This document shows positions 1 through 5,301 of a stretch of DNA of 5,301 nt, piece by piece. Numbering within the stretch: position 1 is the stretch's first letter; the number at the start of each line of letters is the position of its first letter. The stretch spans positions 1 to 5,301 of the forward strand of contig QNFD01000215.1 in NCBI GenBank assembly GCA_003645435.1, read 5' to 3'. The position numbers and the translations under genes were made by a program. This DNA is from Gammaproteobacteria bacterium (GTDB lineage Bacteria; Pseudomonadota; Gammaproteobacteria; GCA-001735895). The notes beneath the pieces are model-generated. The model saw nothing but the letters and a program-made list of their open reading frames with translations. It had not been told where the DNA came from and ran no database searches.

Positions 1-620
1 CAGGCGATGGCGACCGGGTCAGCGCCGACAGTATACTATGCCGGATATCAGGTCCGGCGAGAGCGATGCTAAGCGCCGAGCGCACCGCACTTAACTTCCT
101 CCAAACCCTGTCCGGAACAGCGACGGCGACAAGCCGCTATGCGAACCGTATCCAGCACACCTCTTGTCGAATCCTCGATACCCGCAAGACCATTCCGCAT
201 TTACGCCTGGCACAGAAGTATGCAGTAAAATGCGGCGGCGGCATTAATCATCGCATCGGGCTGTTTGATGCCTATTTAATCAAGGAAAATCATCTTGCCG
301 CGAGCGGCGGCATCAAAGCCGCGGTCGATCGTGGGCGCGAACTGAATCCTGACCGTCTGCTTGAAGTCGAAGTCGAAAACCTGGACCAGCTGCAGCAGGC
401 AATAGACGCGAAAGTCGATCGTGTATTACTCGATAATTTCAGCATTGAACAAATGCGACAGGCGGTGGCTTTAAACAACAACGCCACTCAACTGGAAGCC
501 TCCGGCAATATTACCGAGCAAACCTTAGTTGAAATCGCAGAAACCGGCGTCGATTTTATTTCAATCGGCGCCCTTACCAAGCACCTGCGTGCAATCGATT
601 TTTCGCTTCGCTTCGCCTGA
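1..620 (+). CDS. nadC: Quinolinate phosphoribosyltransferase (nicotinate-nucleotide pyrophosphorylase, carboxylating), 5'-truncated by window edge
   Basis: Cytoplasmic enzyme of de novo NAD synthesis: quinolinate + PRPP gives nicotinate mononucleotide + CO2 + PPi. The reading frame stays open from base 3 to the TGA at 618-620, so the ATG at 66 is internal: the codons before it (GDGDRVSADSIL...) match the family's N-terminal domain, and the true start lies left of the window. About 205 residues are visible, against roughly 275-290 for the family. Family hallmarks, in visible-fragment numbering: ERTALNFLQ near 26-34, DTRKT at 59-63, KYAVKCGGGINHR at 72-84, LIKENH at 92-97 (PRPP and quinolinate-binding basic residues), an E-V-E segment near 121-125, LLDN at 142-145, LEASGNI at 164-170 and SIGALTKH near 187-194. 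All expected active-site segments in the visible part are intact, so the gene looks functional. It is followed 33 bases later by a DMT transporter gene on the same strand, probably one transcript. The identification is very secure. Confidence 0.96.
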   Translation, partial: GDGDRVSADSILCRISGPARAMLSAERTALNFLQTLSGTATATSRYANRIQHTSCRILDTRKTIPHLRLAQKYAVKCGGGINHRIGLFDAYLIKENHLAASGGIKAAVDRGRELNPDRLLEVEVENLDQLQQAIDAKVDRVLLDNFSIEQMRQAVALNNNATQLEASGNITEQTLVEIAETGVDFISIGALTKHLRAIDFSLRFA

Positions 621-653
621 AAAGGTTTTTACTCTTTCCCTGGATTCAAACCA

Positions 654-1598
654 TTGGAACAAAATAATACCACCCCGACTGTTACGACTGACTCCGAGCA
701 TGTACTAAAAGGGATTATTGCACTAGTCCTCGCCACTCTTTTTTTCGCCGCCCAGGACGCGATTACCAAGCATCTGACGCAATCGATTTCAGTGGCTCAA
801 ATTGTCAGTGTACGTTTCTTTTTCTTTTCACTGTTTGCACTCGTATTCGCGGCACGCAGAATCGGTATAAAAGCCGCTTTCCATTCTTCACGACCGAAAT
901 CACAGATTGTACGCGGCTTGTTAATTGTTAGCGAAATAGCGCTTTTTGCCTACGCCCTGCACTACCTGGGACTTGCTGAAATGCACGCAATTTTCGCCTG
1001 TTTCCCGCTCATCATTACCGCGCTCTCGGTGCCATTTCTTGGGGAGTCGGTCGGTTGGCGACGCTGGCTCGCGGTGGGCCTTGGATTCATAGGAACGCTA
1101 ATCATCATCCGGCCCGATACCGGCGCTTTCAGTCCTTACGCGTTGATAACCCTGCTATGTGCTTTTATGTTTGCAATTTACAACCTGATCACACGTAAGG
1201 TGTCGCGCCATGATCACTTTGAAACTTCGCTGCTTTATTTCGGTGTGGTCGGATTTATCGCTTCCTTGCTGGTAGTTCCTTTTTACTGGCAGACGCCTGA
1301 TTCCGATCAGGTTTTCTGGTTAGCCGTGATTAGTATTACCGGAATTTTTGGCCACCTGCTTTTGATCAAGGCCCTGCAACTGGCGCCCGCGGTGATACTG
1401 CAGCCTTTTAATTATTTCATACTGTTATGGGCAATGATTATCGGCTACTCGATTTACGGGGAAGTATTGCAAATCTACAAGCTTGTCGGCGCGGCGCTAG
1501 TCGTCAGCAGCGGTGTTTATATTGCCCGCCGAGAGTTTATTGTCGCACGCGCCGAACGCAGGCGCTTACGCCGTGCCATGTATCCTCCCGAGGTTTGA
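654..1598 (+). CDS. DMT-superfamily (EamA domain) inner-membrane transporter
   Basis: A 314-residue, strongly hydrophobic protein with about ten predicted membrane segments, typical of the EamA/DMT family (usually 280-320 residues). Two tandem EamA repeats are visible: residues about 18-153, ending in the family hallmark LGES...LAVGLGFIGTLIIIRP, and about 160-291, ending in YGE...KLVGAALVVSSGVYIA. The C-terminal tail is very basic (RREF...RAERRRLRR), consistent with a cytoplasmic location by the positive-inside rule. The start is taken as TTG at 654: the frame is closed by TGA at 618, no ATG or GTG lies between, and the next in-frame Met (about residue 110) is far inside the first repeat. Only a weak GGA (642-644) stands where a Shine-Dalgarno is expected. 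Substrate is unknown: members export or import amino acids, nucleotide precursors, S-adenosylmethionine and other metabolites. Linkage to nadC (33-base gap) hints at, but does not show, a pyridine-related substrate. Confidence 0.88.
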   Translation: MEQNNTTPTVTTDSEHVLKGIIALVLATLFFAAQDAITKHLTQSISVAQIVSVRFFFFSLFALVFAARRIGIKAAFHSSRPKSQIVRGLLIVSEIALFAYALHYLGLAEMHAIFACFPLIITALSVPFLGESVGWRRWLAVGLGFIGTLIIIRPDTGAFSPYALITLLCAFMFAIYNLITRKVSRHDHFETSLLYFGVVGFIASLLVVPFYWQTPDSDQVFWLAVISITGIFGHLLLIKALQLAPAVILQPFNYFILLWAMIIGYSIYGEVLQIYKLVGAALVVSSGVYIARREFIVARAERRRLRRAMYPPEV

Positions 1599-1634
1599 CA
1601 AAGTAATCGATTCCCTGGGGTACCATTTGCACTC

Positions 1635-1666
1635 ATCGGTTCAGTAGCAATCTGACTCGATTTTTT
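1635..1666 (+). terminator. Probable rho-independent terminator after the nadC-DMT transporter unit
   Basis: ATCGGTTCAG (1635-1644) and CTGACTCGAT (1652-1661) form a 10-position stem with one G-U pair and one mismatch around a 7-base loop (TAGCAAT). A run of six T follows directly (1661-1666). It sits 37 bases after the transporter stop codon, before the next gene's leader. The stem is of moderate strength, so termination may be partial. Confidence 0.5.
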
Positions 1667-1728
1667 ACCGCAAAGTGAATTATTTTTCCACAAAGACCAA
1701 TTCCCAACTAGTGAAAGTCATTGATTTT

Positions 1729-1737
1729 TGCTATCAT
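1729..1737 (+). promoter_or_regulatory. Candidate extended -10 promoter for the Na/Pi-cotransporter-family gene
   Basis: TGCTATCAT fits the extended -10 pattern TGnTATAAT with one deviation in the hexamer (TATCAT). No good -35 box is seen at 16-18 bases upstream (the 17-base position reads TAGTGA), which extended -10 promoters can tolerate. It lies downstream of the proposed terminator and about 75 bases before the proposed ATT start, leaving a T- and C-rich 5' leader. This is pattern matching only. I see no Pho box that I would defend. Confidence 0.3.
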
Positions 1738-1797
1738 TCTGGGTTGAGAAAATTGTTTTTTAAATCTCTCTTCTTTTTCATTCAGTCAGCTATTTTC

Positions 1798-1802
1798 AGG
1801 AG
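1798..1802 (+). promoter_or_regulatory. Shine-Dalgarno sequence that fixes the ATT start
   Basis: AGGAG lies 8 bases before ATT at 1811, the ideal distance. No comparable sequence precedes the first conventional in-frame start, GTG at 1841 (the preceding bases are TATTAATCTA). This site is the main reason to place translation initiation at 1811. Confidence 0.7.
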
Positions 1803-1810
1803 TCACGCAC

Positions 1811-3490
1811 ATTAACGGCAGCACCATACTTATTAATCTAGTGGGTGGTGTCGCTTTATTGTTGTGGGGCTTACGCATGGTGCGGATCGGCATTACCGAT
1901 GCCTGGGGTACCGAGGTACGCACCGCACTGGGCGCCAGTCTCTCGAATCGATTCAAAGCATTTTTTACCGGTCTCGGTGTTACCGTGTTATTGCAAAGCA
2001 GTAGTGCGACCGCTTTGTTGACAGCTTCATTCAGCGGTCAGGGTATTATCACCACCGCCCCCGCGCTTGCGGTGTTACTGGGTGCAGACGTCGGCACTAC
2101 CCTGGTAGCGCAAATTTTAACTTTTGACCTGTCGGCACTGTCACCCTTCCTGATTGCCATCGGTGTTGCGATGTTCACCTATTCCGACGCCGGTCGTACA
2201 CGCGATATTGGACGGCTCGCACTAGGTATCGGCATGATGTTACTGTCACTGAAACTGATTCTTGCCGCCTCACTGCCAATGCGCGAATCTGAGGTTATTC
2301 AGGAAATTTTTGCATCACTGGGTAACGACCTGGTGCTGGCGGTAATTGTTGCTGCTATCGTCGCCTGGCTCGCGCATTCGAGCCTTGCGACCGTATTGCT
2401 TATAATAACGCTCGCGAGTACCGAAGTGCTCGAACCCACGGTAACCTTCGCATTTGTGCTGGGCGCCAATATAGGCGGCGCCATACCACCATTCGTCGCC
2501 ACGCTCGGCGCCGTTAGTAGCGCCCGCCGACCACCACTGGGTAATTTGATTTTTCGTGTCTGCGGCGTATTGCTGGTGTTACCCTGGCTAACCAGCCTGG
2601 CCAGCTGGTCAGCGCAGTTCGATATCGGTACTCCACGCTTGATTGCCAGCTTTCATATGTTTTTCAATATTGCACTGGCCTGTGTGTTTTTACCGATGAT
2701 CAACCGTATGGCAAGCCTGACCCAGCGACTGCTTCCCGACGATGAGGAAGAGTCCCATGAACTCAAACCGATGCATCTCGACAAGTCGGCTTTTGAAACC
2801 CCTCTGGTCGCACTCGTCAATGCCGAACGTGAAGTGCTGCGCATGGGCGAAGTGGTCGAGCGTATGTTCAGAAACACTTTTATTGCGTTGAAGAAAAATG
2901 ATATCGAACTGGCCAAGAAAACCCGCAAGATGGACCAGGTTGCCAACCTGTTTTACGACGAAGTCAAACTTTACCTGACCAAGCTGAGCCGTGAAACCCT
3001 GGGTGAAAAGGAAAGCGAACGTTGTAACGAAATAATGACCTTCGCTACTAACCTGGAGCACATTGGCGATATCATTTCAGTAGATATGATAGATAGCATT
3101 TTGCGTAAAAAACTTGTCGATCGCCATAAAATGTCGCTACAGGACCGTGAAGATATCAACAGTTTATATCAGCCGGTGCTGCTCAGTTTCAACCTCTCCC
3201 TCAGCGTTTTCACTTCGGGTGATATCGGCATGGCGCGCCAGCTACTGGCGAAGAAATACCAGTTCAGAAAACTGGAAAAAGCGGCCGTGGTAAATCACCT
3301 GAACAAGCTTCGCGAAGACGTGACCTACAATTCCCAGCTTAGCGCACTCCAACTCGACGTACTGCGTGACCTGAAACGGATCAATTCACACCTGACATCG
3401 GTTGCCTACCCAATCCTGGAAGCCGCCGGGCAATTGCGAAGCCGGTTGCGTACCACCGATACAGCGGAAACAACCGAGATTAAGACTTAG
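1811..3490 (+). CDS. Na/Pi-cotransporter family protein with C-terminal PhoU-like domain, probable ATT start
   Basis: Inner-membrane protein of the Na+/phosphate symporter (NptA/YjbB-like) family, 559 residues from the proposed ATT start. Repeat 1 carries QSSSAT (62-67) and GADVGTT (91-97). The inverted repeat 2 carries HSSLAT (189-194) and GANIGG (218-223). Hydrophobic segments run to about residue 300 (FHMFFNIALACVFLPMIN at 281-298). An acidic linker (DDEEE, 310-314) leads to a helical PhoU-like domain, about 335-545, with LEHIGD (415-420) and DLKRINSHLTSVAYPIL (520-536). It is expected to move phosphate, with the soluble domain regulatory; related E. coli YjbB acts in phosphate export, so direction cannot be told. 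Start choice: the frame is closed by TGA at 1745 and holds no ATG, GTG or TTG before GTG 1841. ATT 1811 has AGGAG 8 bases upstream and restores the usual N-terminus (fMet-NGSTILINL) and the full first membrane helix. The gene probably has its own promoter. The family call is very secure, the substrate less so. Confidence 0.93.
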   Translation: MNGSTILINLVGGVALLLWGLRMVRIGITDAWGTEVRTALGASLSNRFKAFFTGLGVTVLLQSSSATALLTASFSGQGIITTAPALAVLLGADVGTTLVAQILTFDLSALSPFLIAIGVAMFTYSDAGRTRDIGRLALGIGMMLLSLKLILAASLPMRESEVIQEIFASLGNDLVLAVIVAAIVAWLAHSSLATVLLIITLASTEVLEPTVTFAFVLGANIGGAIPPFVATLGAVSSARRPPLGNLIFRVCGVLLVLPWLTSLASWSAQFDIGTPRLIASFHMFFNIALACVFLPMINRMASLTQRLLPDDEEESHELKPMHLDKSAFETPLVALVNAEREVLRMGEVVERMFRNTFIALKKNDIELAKKTRKMDQVANLFYDEVKLYLTKLSRETLGEKESERCNEIMTFATNLEHIGDIISVDMIDSILRKKLVDRHKMSLQDREDINSLYQPVLLSFNLSLSVFTSGDIGMARQLLAKKYQFRKLEKAAVVNHLNKLREDVTYNSQLSALQLDVLRDLKRINSHLTSVAYPILEAAGQLRSRLRTTDTAETTEIKT

Positions 3491-3590
3491 GGAGCCTTTG
3501 ATTAATTCTGAGTTATTTAGAATTGCAGTTAAAAACTAGACGTTTTTAGTTATTTTATTTAGTTCGTAAAACTTCCCTTTTTGGTTGATG

Positions 3591-3678
3591 CACCCTCACC
3601 CCTGCCCTCTCCCTCTGGGAGAGGGCGCACAAAACTGTCCCCTCTCCCCAGAGGGGCGAGGGTTAGGGTGAGGGGCGC
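3591..3678. repeat. Nested G/C-rich palindromic repeat (REP/MITE-like) between convergent genes
   Basis: An 88-base imperfect palindrome made of two similar half-units in opposite orientation. The outer arms CCCTCACCC (3593-3601) and GGGTGAGGG (3666-3674) are perfect complements. The left half contains a perfect 10-bp hairpin, GCCCTCTCCC (3604-3613) with GGGAGAGGGC (3617-3626), around TCT. The right half contains CCCCTCT (3639-3645) with AGAGGGG (3650-3656) around CCCC. The folded form would be a three-way junction with two hairpin lobes. The whole layout resembles dispersed CCCTCACCC/CCCTCTCCC intergenic repeats common in proteobacterial genomes. It starts 100 bases after the Na/Pi gene stop and ends 12 bases after the murU stop, so it could protect or terminate either transcript. 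The open frame across it is repeat-derived and not a gene. The family assignment is from memory; the palindrome itself is read directly. Confidence 0.8.
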
Positions 3679-3690
3679 TAGCTGCCTATC

Positions 3691-4341
3691 CTATATATCC
3701 GACGCTACCCCCTGCCAACGTTCCAGGGTGCCGACATCGGTCCACTTACCCTGGTACAGCTCACCACTGAGACTCCCATTATCGGCAGCCTGTTGCAGCA
3801 ATGGTGCTAGTGCCCGCTTACCCGGTTCCAAACCCTTGAAAAAAGACCTGTGATAGCAGGCTATGCCGGCAAAGGTATGGCGTCCCTCGATATCATTACT
3901 CAATAGTCCGTTGTCTAATACAAAATCACCCTGTGGATGAAAATCCGGATTTTTCACCAGCACCAGGTGGGCTTCGGATTCGATCTGGACTAACCGTTCA
4001 AACGGATAATCGGTAAAAATATCTCCATTGACGACTATGAACCGGTCACCCAGGTAGTCGAGGGCCTGGACAATGCCGCCGGCGGTTTCGAGCGCTTCGG
4101 GTTCATGGCTATAAACGACCTTGAGCTTAAATTGATTACCATCACCCACTGCCGCTTCGATTGTTTGCGCCAGCCAGCTCACATTAATGACCACAGATTC
4201 AAAACCTGCAGTTGCCAGTGCTTCGAGGTGATAGAAAATCATCGGTCGACCGCCAATTTCGAGCAAGGGCTTCGGGCAGGTATCGGTGTGTGGCCGCAAA
4301 CGTTCGCCGCGGCCGGCGGCAAGAATCATTGCATTCACCAT
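3691..4341 (-). CDS. murU: N-acetylmuramate alpha-1-phosphate uridylyltransferase
   Basis: Cytoplasmic sugar-1-phosphate nucleotidyltransferase: MurNAc-alpha-1-phosphate + UTP gives UDP-MurNAc + PPi, the last step of the MurNAc recycling shortcut. 216 residues from the chosen start, close to the short (about 220 residue) MurU form that lacks the C-terminal acyltransferase domain of GlmU. Visible motifs: nucleotide-binding LAAGRGERLRP (7-17), PKPLLEI (23-29), ETAGGI (85-90), metal-binding VNGDIF (D107), TFAGIACY (156-163) and WTDVGTLERW (200-209, D202). I place the start at ATG 4341 because AAGGGG stands 6 bases upstream and the protein then begins MVNAMILAAG, as in the family. An in-frame ATG at 4380, one base after the amgK stop, would add 13 residues but has a poorer ribosome site. 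It follows amgK on the same strand, and this pairing separates MurU from generic glucose-1-phosphate or mannose-1-phosphate nucleotidyltransferases. Stop is TAG. Confidence 0.88.
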   Translation of the reverse strand: MVNAMILAAGRGERLRPHTDTCPKPLLEIGGRPMIFYHLEALATAGFESVVINVSWLAQTIEAAVGDGNQFKLKVVYSHEPEALETAGGIVQALDYLGDRFIVVNGDIFTDYPFERLVQIESEAHLVLVKNPDFHPQGDFVLDNGLLSNDIEGRHTFAGIACYHRSFFKGLEPGKRALAPLLQQAADNGSLSGELYQGKWTDVGTLERWQGVASDI

Positions 4342-4347
4342 TTGGCA

Positions 4348-4353
4348 CCCCTT
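4348..4353 (-). promoter_or_regulatory. murU: Shine-Dalgarno sequence deciding the murU start
   Basis: Read on the minus strand, AAGGGG precedes ATG 4341 by 6 bases (TGCCAA). It favours the inner ATG over the one at 4380, which is preceded only by a distant AAGG inside the amgK end. Confidence 0.6.
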
Positions 4354-4381
4354 AAAATGTGCTTTTTCGGTGATTTCCATT

Positions 4382-5301
4382 TCATAGCAACGCCTTAACG
4401 CGGGACTTCAAACCCAGCTCCGAGATCAGGGAGTAAAGTCCTATCATGTTCACTTCTTCGGCGCTGACCTGCTCGATATACGCGAGCGTGCGCGGGATAT
4501 CTTTTAGATAGCCATGCTTGCCGTCTCGAATCTTAAGTCGCGAAAAAATACCAAGCACTTTCAAATGTCTTTGGATACCCATTAAATTAAACCAGCGCAG
4601 GAATTTCGCCGGCTCCACATCTACGAGCTCATTGACCCTGGCAAATTCGTAAAAATCGAGCGCCAGTTGATCGACCCTGACCGGCGGCCAGGCAATATAG
4701 CAATCGCGCAGCAGCGAAACCAGGTCATAGGTTATCGGACCTTTAACCGCATCCTGAAAGTCCAGTATGCCAGGATTGCGGGCCTCGATTTTCATCAGGT
4801 TACGCGAGTGGTAGTCTCGATGAACAAATACCTGGGGTTGCTCCAGCGTATTTTGCACGAGCGTCTGTTTGATCGACAGCCATTGAGCCTGTTGGGATGC
4901 ATTCAGCTCTATACCAAGCAGTTCCGCCAAAAACCAGTCGCGAAACAAATCCATCTCCTGTATCAATAACTGTTCATCGTAGGCAGGCAGATCGTCACAG
5001 TCGATACTGGTTTGCATTCTTAACAGGGCGATAAGCGCGTCGGCATATAGCGGACCCTCGCTGTTCGCATCCAGTACCGATAGATAATCGGTACTGCCAA
5101 AATCGGTCATTAACAAAAATCCCTGGGTCTGGTCCTGGTGGATAATTTCCGGAGCACTGAGTTTAGCTTTACGCAACCTCGAAGCGATATCAATAAATCG
5201 ATCACAGGGTTCCTTTTCCGGCGGGGCATCCATCAGGATCCAGGAATCGTTACCGCATTCGACGCGCAGATAGGATCGAAAACTGGCATCTTCCGATGCC
5301 G
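4382..5301 (-). CDS. amgK: N-acetylmuramate/N-acetylglucosamine anomeric kinase, 5'-truncated by window edge
   Basis: Cytoplasmic kinase of the aminoglycoside-phosphotransferase (APH) fold that phosphorylates the anomeric hydroxyl of MurNAc (and GlcNAc) with ATP, giving the substrate of MurU. The frame stays open to the right edge: 22 codons precede the ATG at 5233 and read SEDASFRSYLRV...SWILMDAPPEKE, the conserved AmgK N-terminal lobe. That ATG is therefore internal and the true start lies beyond the window. About 305 residues are visible of a family length near 330-345. Motifs in fragment numbering: MDAPPEKE from 23, LMTDFG near 63-68, catalytic loop FVHRDYHSRNL (Brenner-type HxDxxxxN, 160-167) and the metal-binding ILDFQDAVKGP (178-188). 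All catalytic residues are present, so it looks functional. Stop is TGA at 4384-4382, 40 bases before the preferred murU start. The murU neighbour supports this call over a generic APH-family kinase. Confidence 0.92.
   Translation of the reverse strand, partial: ASEDASFRSYLRVECGNDSWILMDAPPEKEPCDRFIDIASRLRKAKLSAPEIIHQDQTQGFLLMTDFGSTDYLSVLDANSEGPLYADALIALLRMQTSIDCDDLPAYDEQLLIQEMDLFRDWFLAELLGIELNASQQAQWLSIKQTLVQNTLEQPQVFVHRDYHSRNLMKIEARNPGILDFQDAVKGPITYDLVSLLRDCYIAWPPVRVDQLALDFYEFARVNELVDVEPAKFLRWFNLMGIQRHLKVLGIFSRLKIRDGKHGYLKDIPRTLAYIEQVSAEEVNMIGLYSLISELGLKSRVKALL

Noticed and set aside
66..68. ATG as the nadC start
   Set aside because: Conserved NadC coding sequence continues upstream in frame to the window edge, so this Met is internal.
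1595..1626. TTGACA (1595-1600) as a -35 box with TACCAT (1621-1626) as -10
   Set aside because: The spacing is 20 bases, the -35 match overlaps the transporter stop codon, and the proposed terminator lies just downstream.
2653..3159. Several minus-strand open frames opposite the PhoU-like region, up to 123 codons
   Set aside because: They lie wholly antisense to the well-conserved Na/Pi transporter gene, have unlikely composition and show no recognisable domain.
3504..3524. Inverted repeat AATTCT/AGAATT just after the Na/Pi gene stop
   Set aside because: Six AT-rich pairs with a 9-base loop and no following T run; expected by chance in AT-rich sequence.
3529..3560. AT-only hairpin AAAAAC/GTTTTT followed by a T-rich tract, as terminator of the Na/Pi gene
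   Set aside because: The stem is only about 6 to 7 A-T-dominated pairs and would be weak. A termination role is possible but not strong enough to annotate; the palindromic repeat further downstream may serve instead.
3591..3678. CRISPR repeat
   Set aside because: There is a single palindromic unit with no regularly spaced direct repeats or spacers and no cas genes.
3581..3853. Plus-strand open frame of 90 codons
   Set aside because: It begins in the palindromic repeat (proline- and arginine-rich low-complexity translation) and then runs antisense to the end of murU; no family features.
4105..4969. Two plus-strand open frames opposite murU and amgK
   Set aside because: Antisense shadows of confidently identified genes, without recognisable motifs.
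5231..5233. ATG as the amgK start
   Set aside because: The frame is open and conserved upstream (SEDASFRSYLRV), so this is the internal Met of the MDAPPEKE motif.

Overview
The window is an ordinary stretch of a proteobacterial chromosome, most likely from a gammaproteobacterium of moderate G+C content. The evidence is a NadC close to gammaproteobacterial forms, an adjacent amgK-murU pair (a cell-wall recycling route best known from Pseudomonas and relatives), and a Na/Pi-cotransporter-family protein with a PhoU-like tail. The genus cannot be read from the sequence alone. I see no tRNA or rRNA gene, CRISPR array, transposase or phage gene.

Left part (plus strand, 1-1598): the 3' two-thirds or so of nadC (quinolinate phosphoribosyltransferase, NAD synthesis), cut by the left edge. 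A 10-TM DMT/EamA-family transporter follows 33 bases later and probably starts at TTG; the two are likely co-transcribed. The intergenic region 1599-1810 holds a probable rho-independent terminator and an extended -10 promoter candidate.

Middle (plus strand, 1811-3490): a Na/Pi-cotransporter-family membrane protein with two inverted Na_Pi_cotrans repeats and a cytoplasmic PhoU-like helical domain. No ATG, GTG or TTG stands at its natural N-terminus. A good Shine-Dalgarno sequence points to an ATT start at 1811, ten codons upstream of the first conventional start codon. This is the most unusual point in the window.

Between the convergent transcription units (3491-3690): an AT-rich stretch, then a compact G/C-rich nested palindrome (3591-3678). 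It resembles dispersed REP/MITE-type intergenic repeats of Proteobacteria.

Right part (minus strand, 3691-5301): murU (N-acetylmuramate-1-phosphate uridylyltransferase) preceded by amgK (anomeric MurNAc/GlcNAc kinase), whose 5' end runs off the right edge. Together they turn recycled MurNAc into UDP-MurNAc and so bypass de novo, fosfomycin-sensitive synthesis. No previously undescribed multi-gene system is evident; the points worth a second look are the ATT start, the palindromic repeat and the recycling operon.
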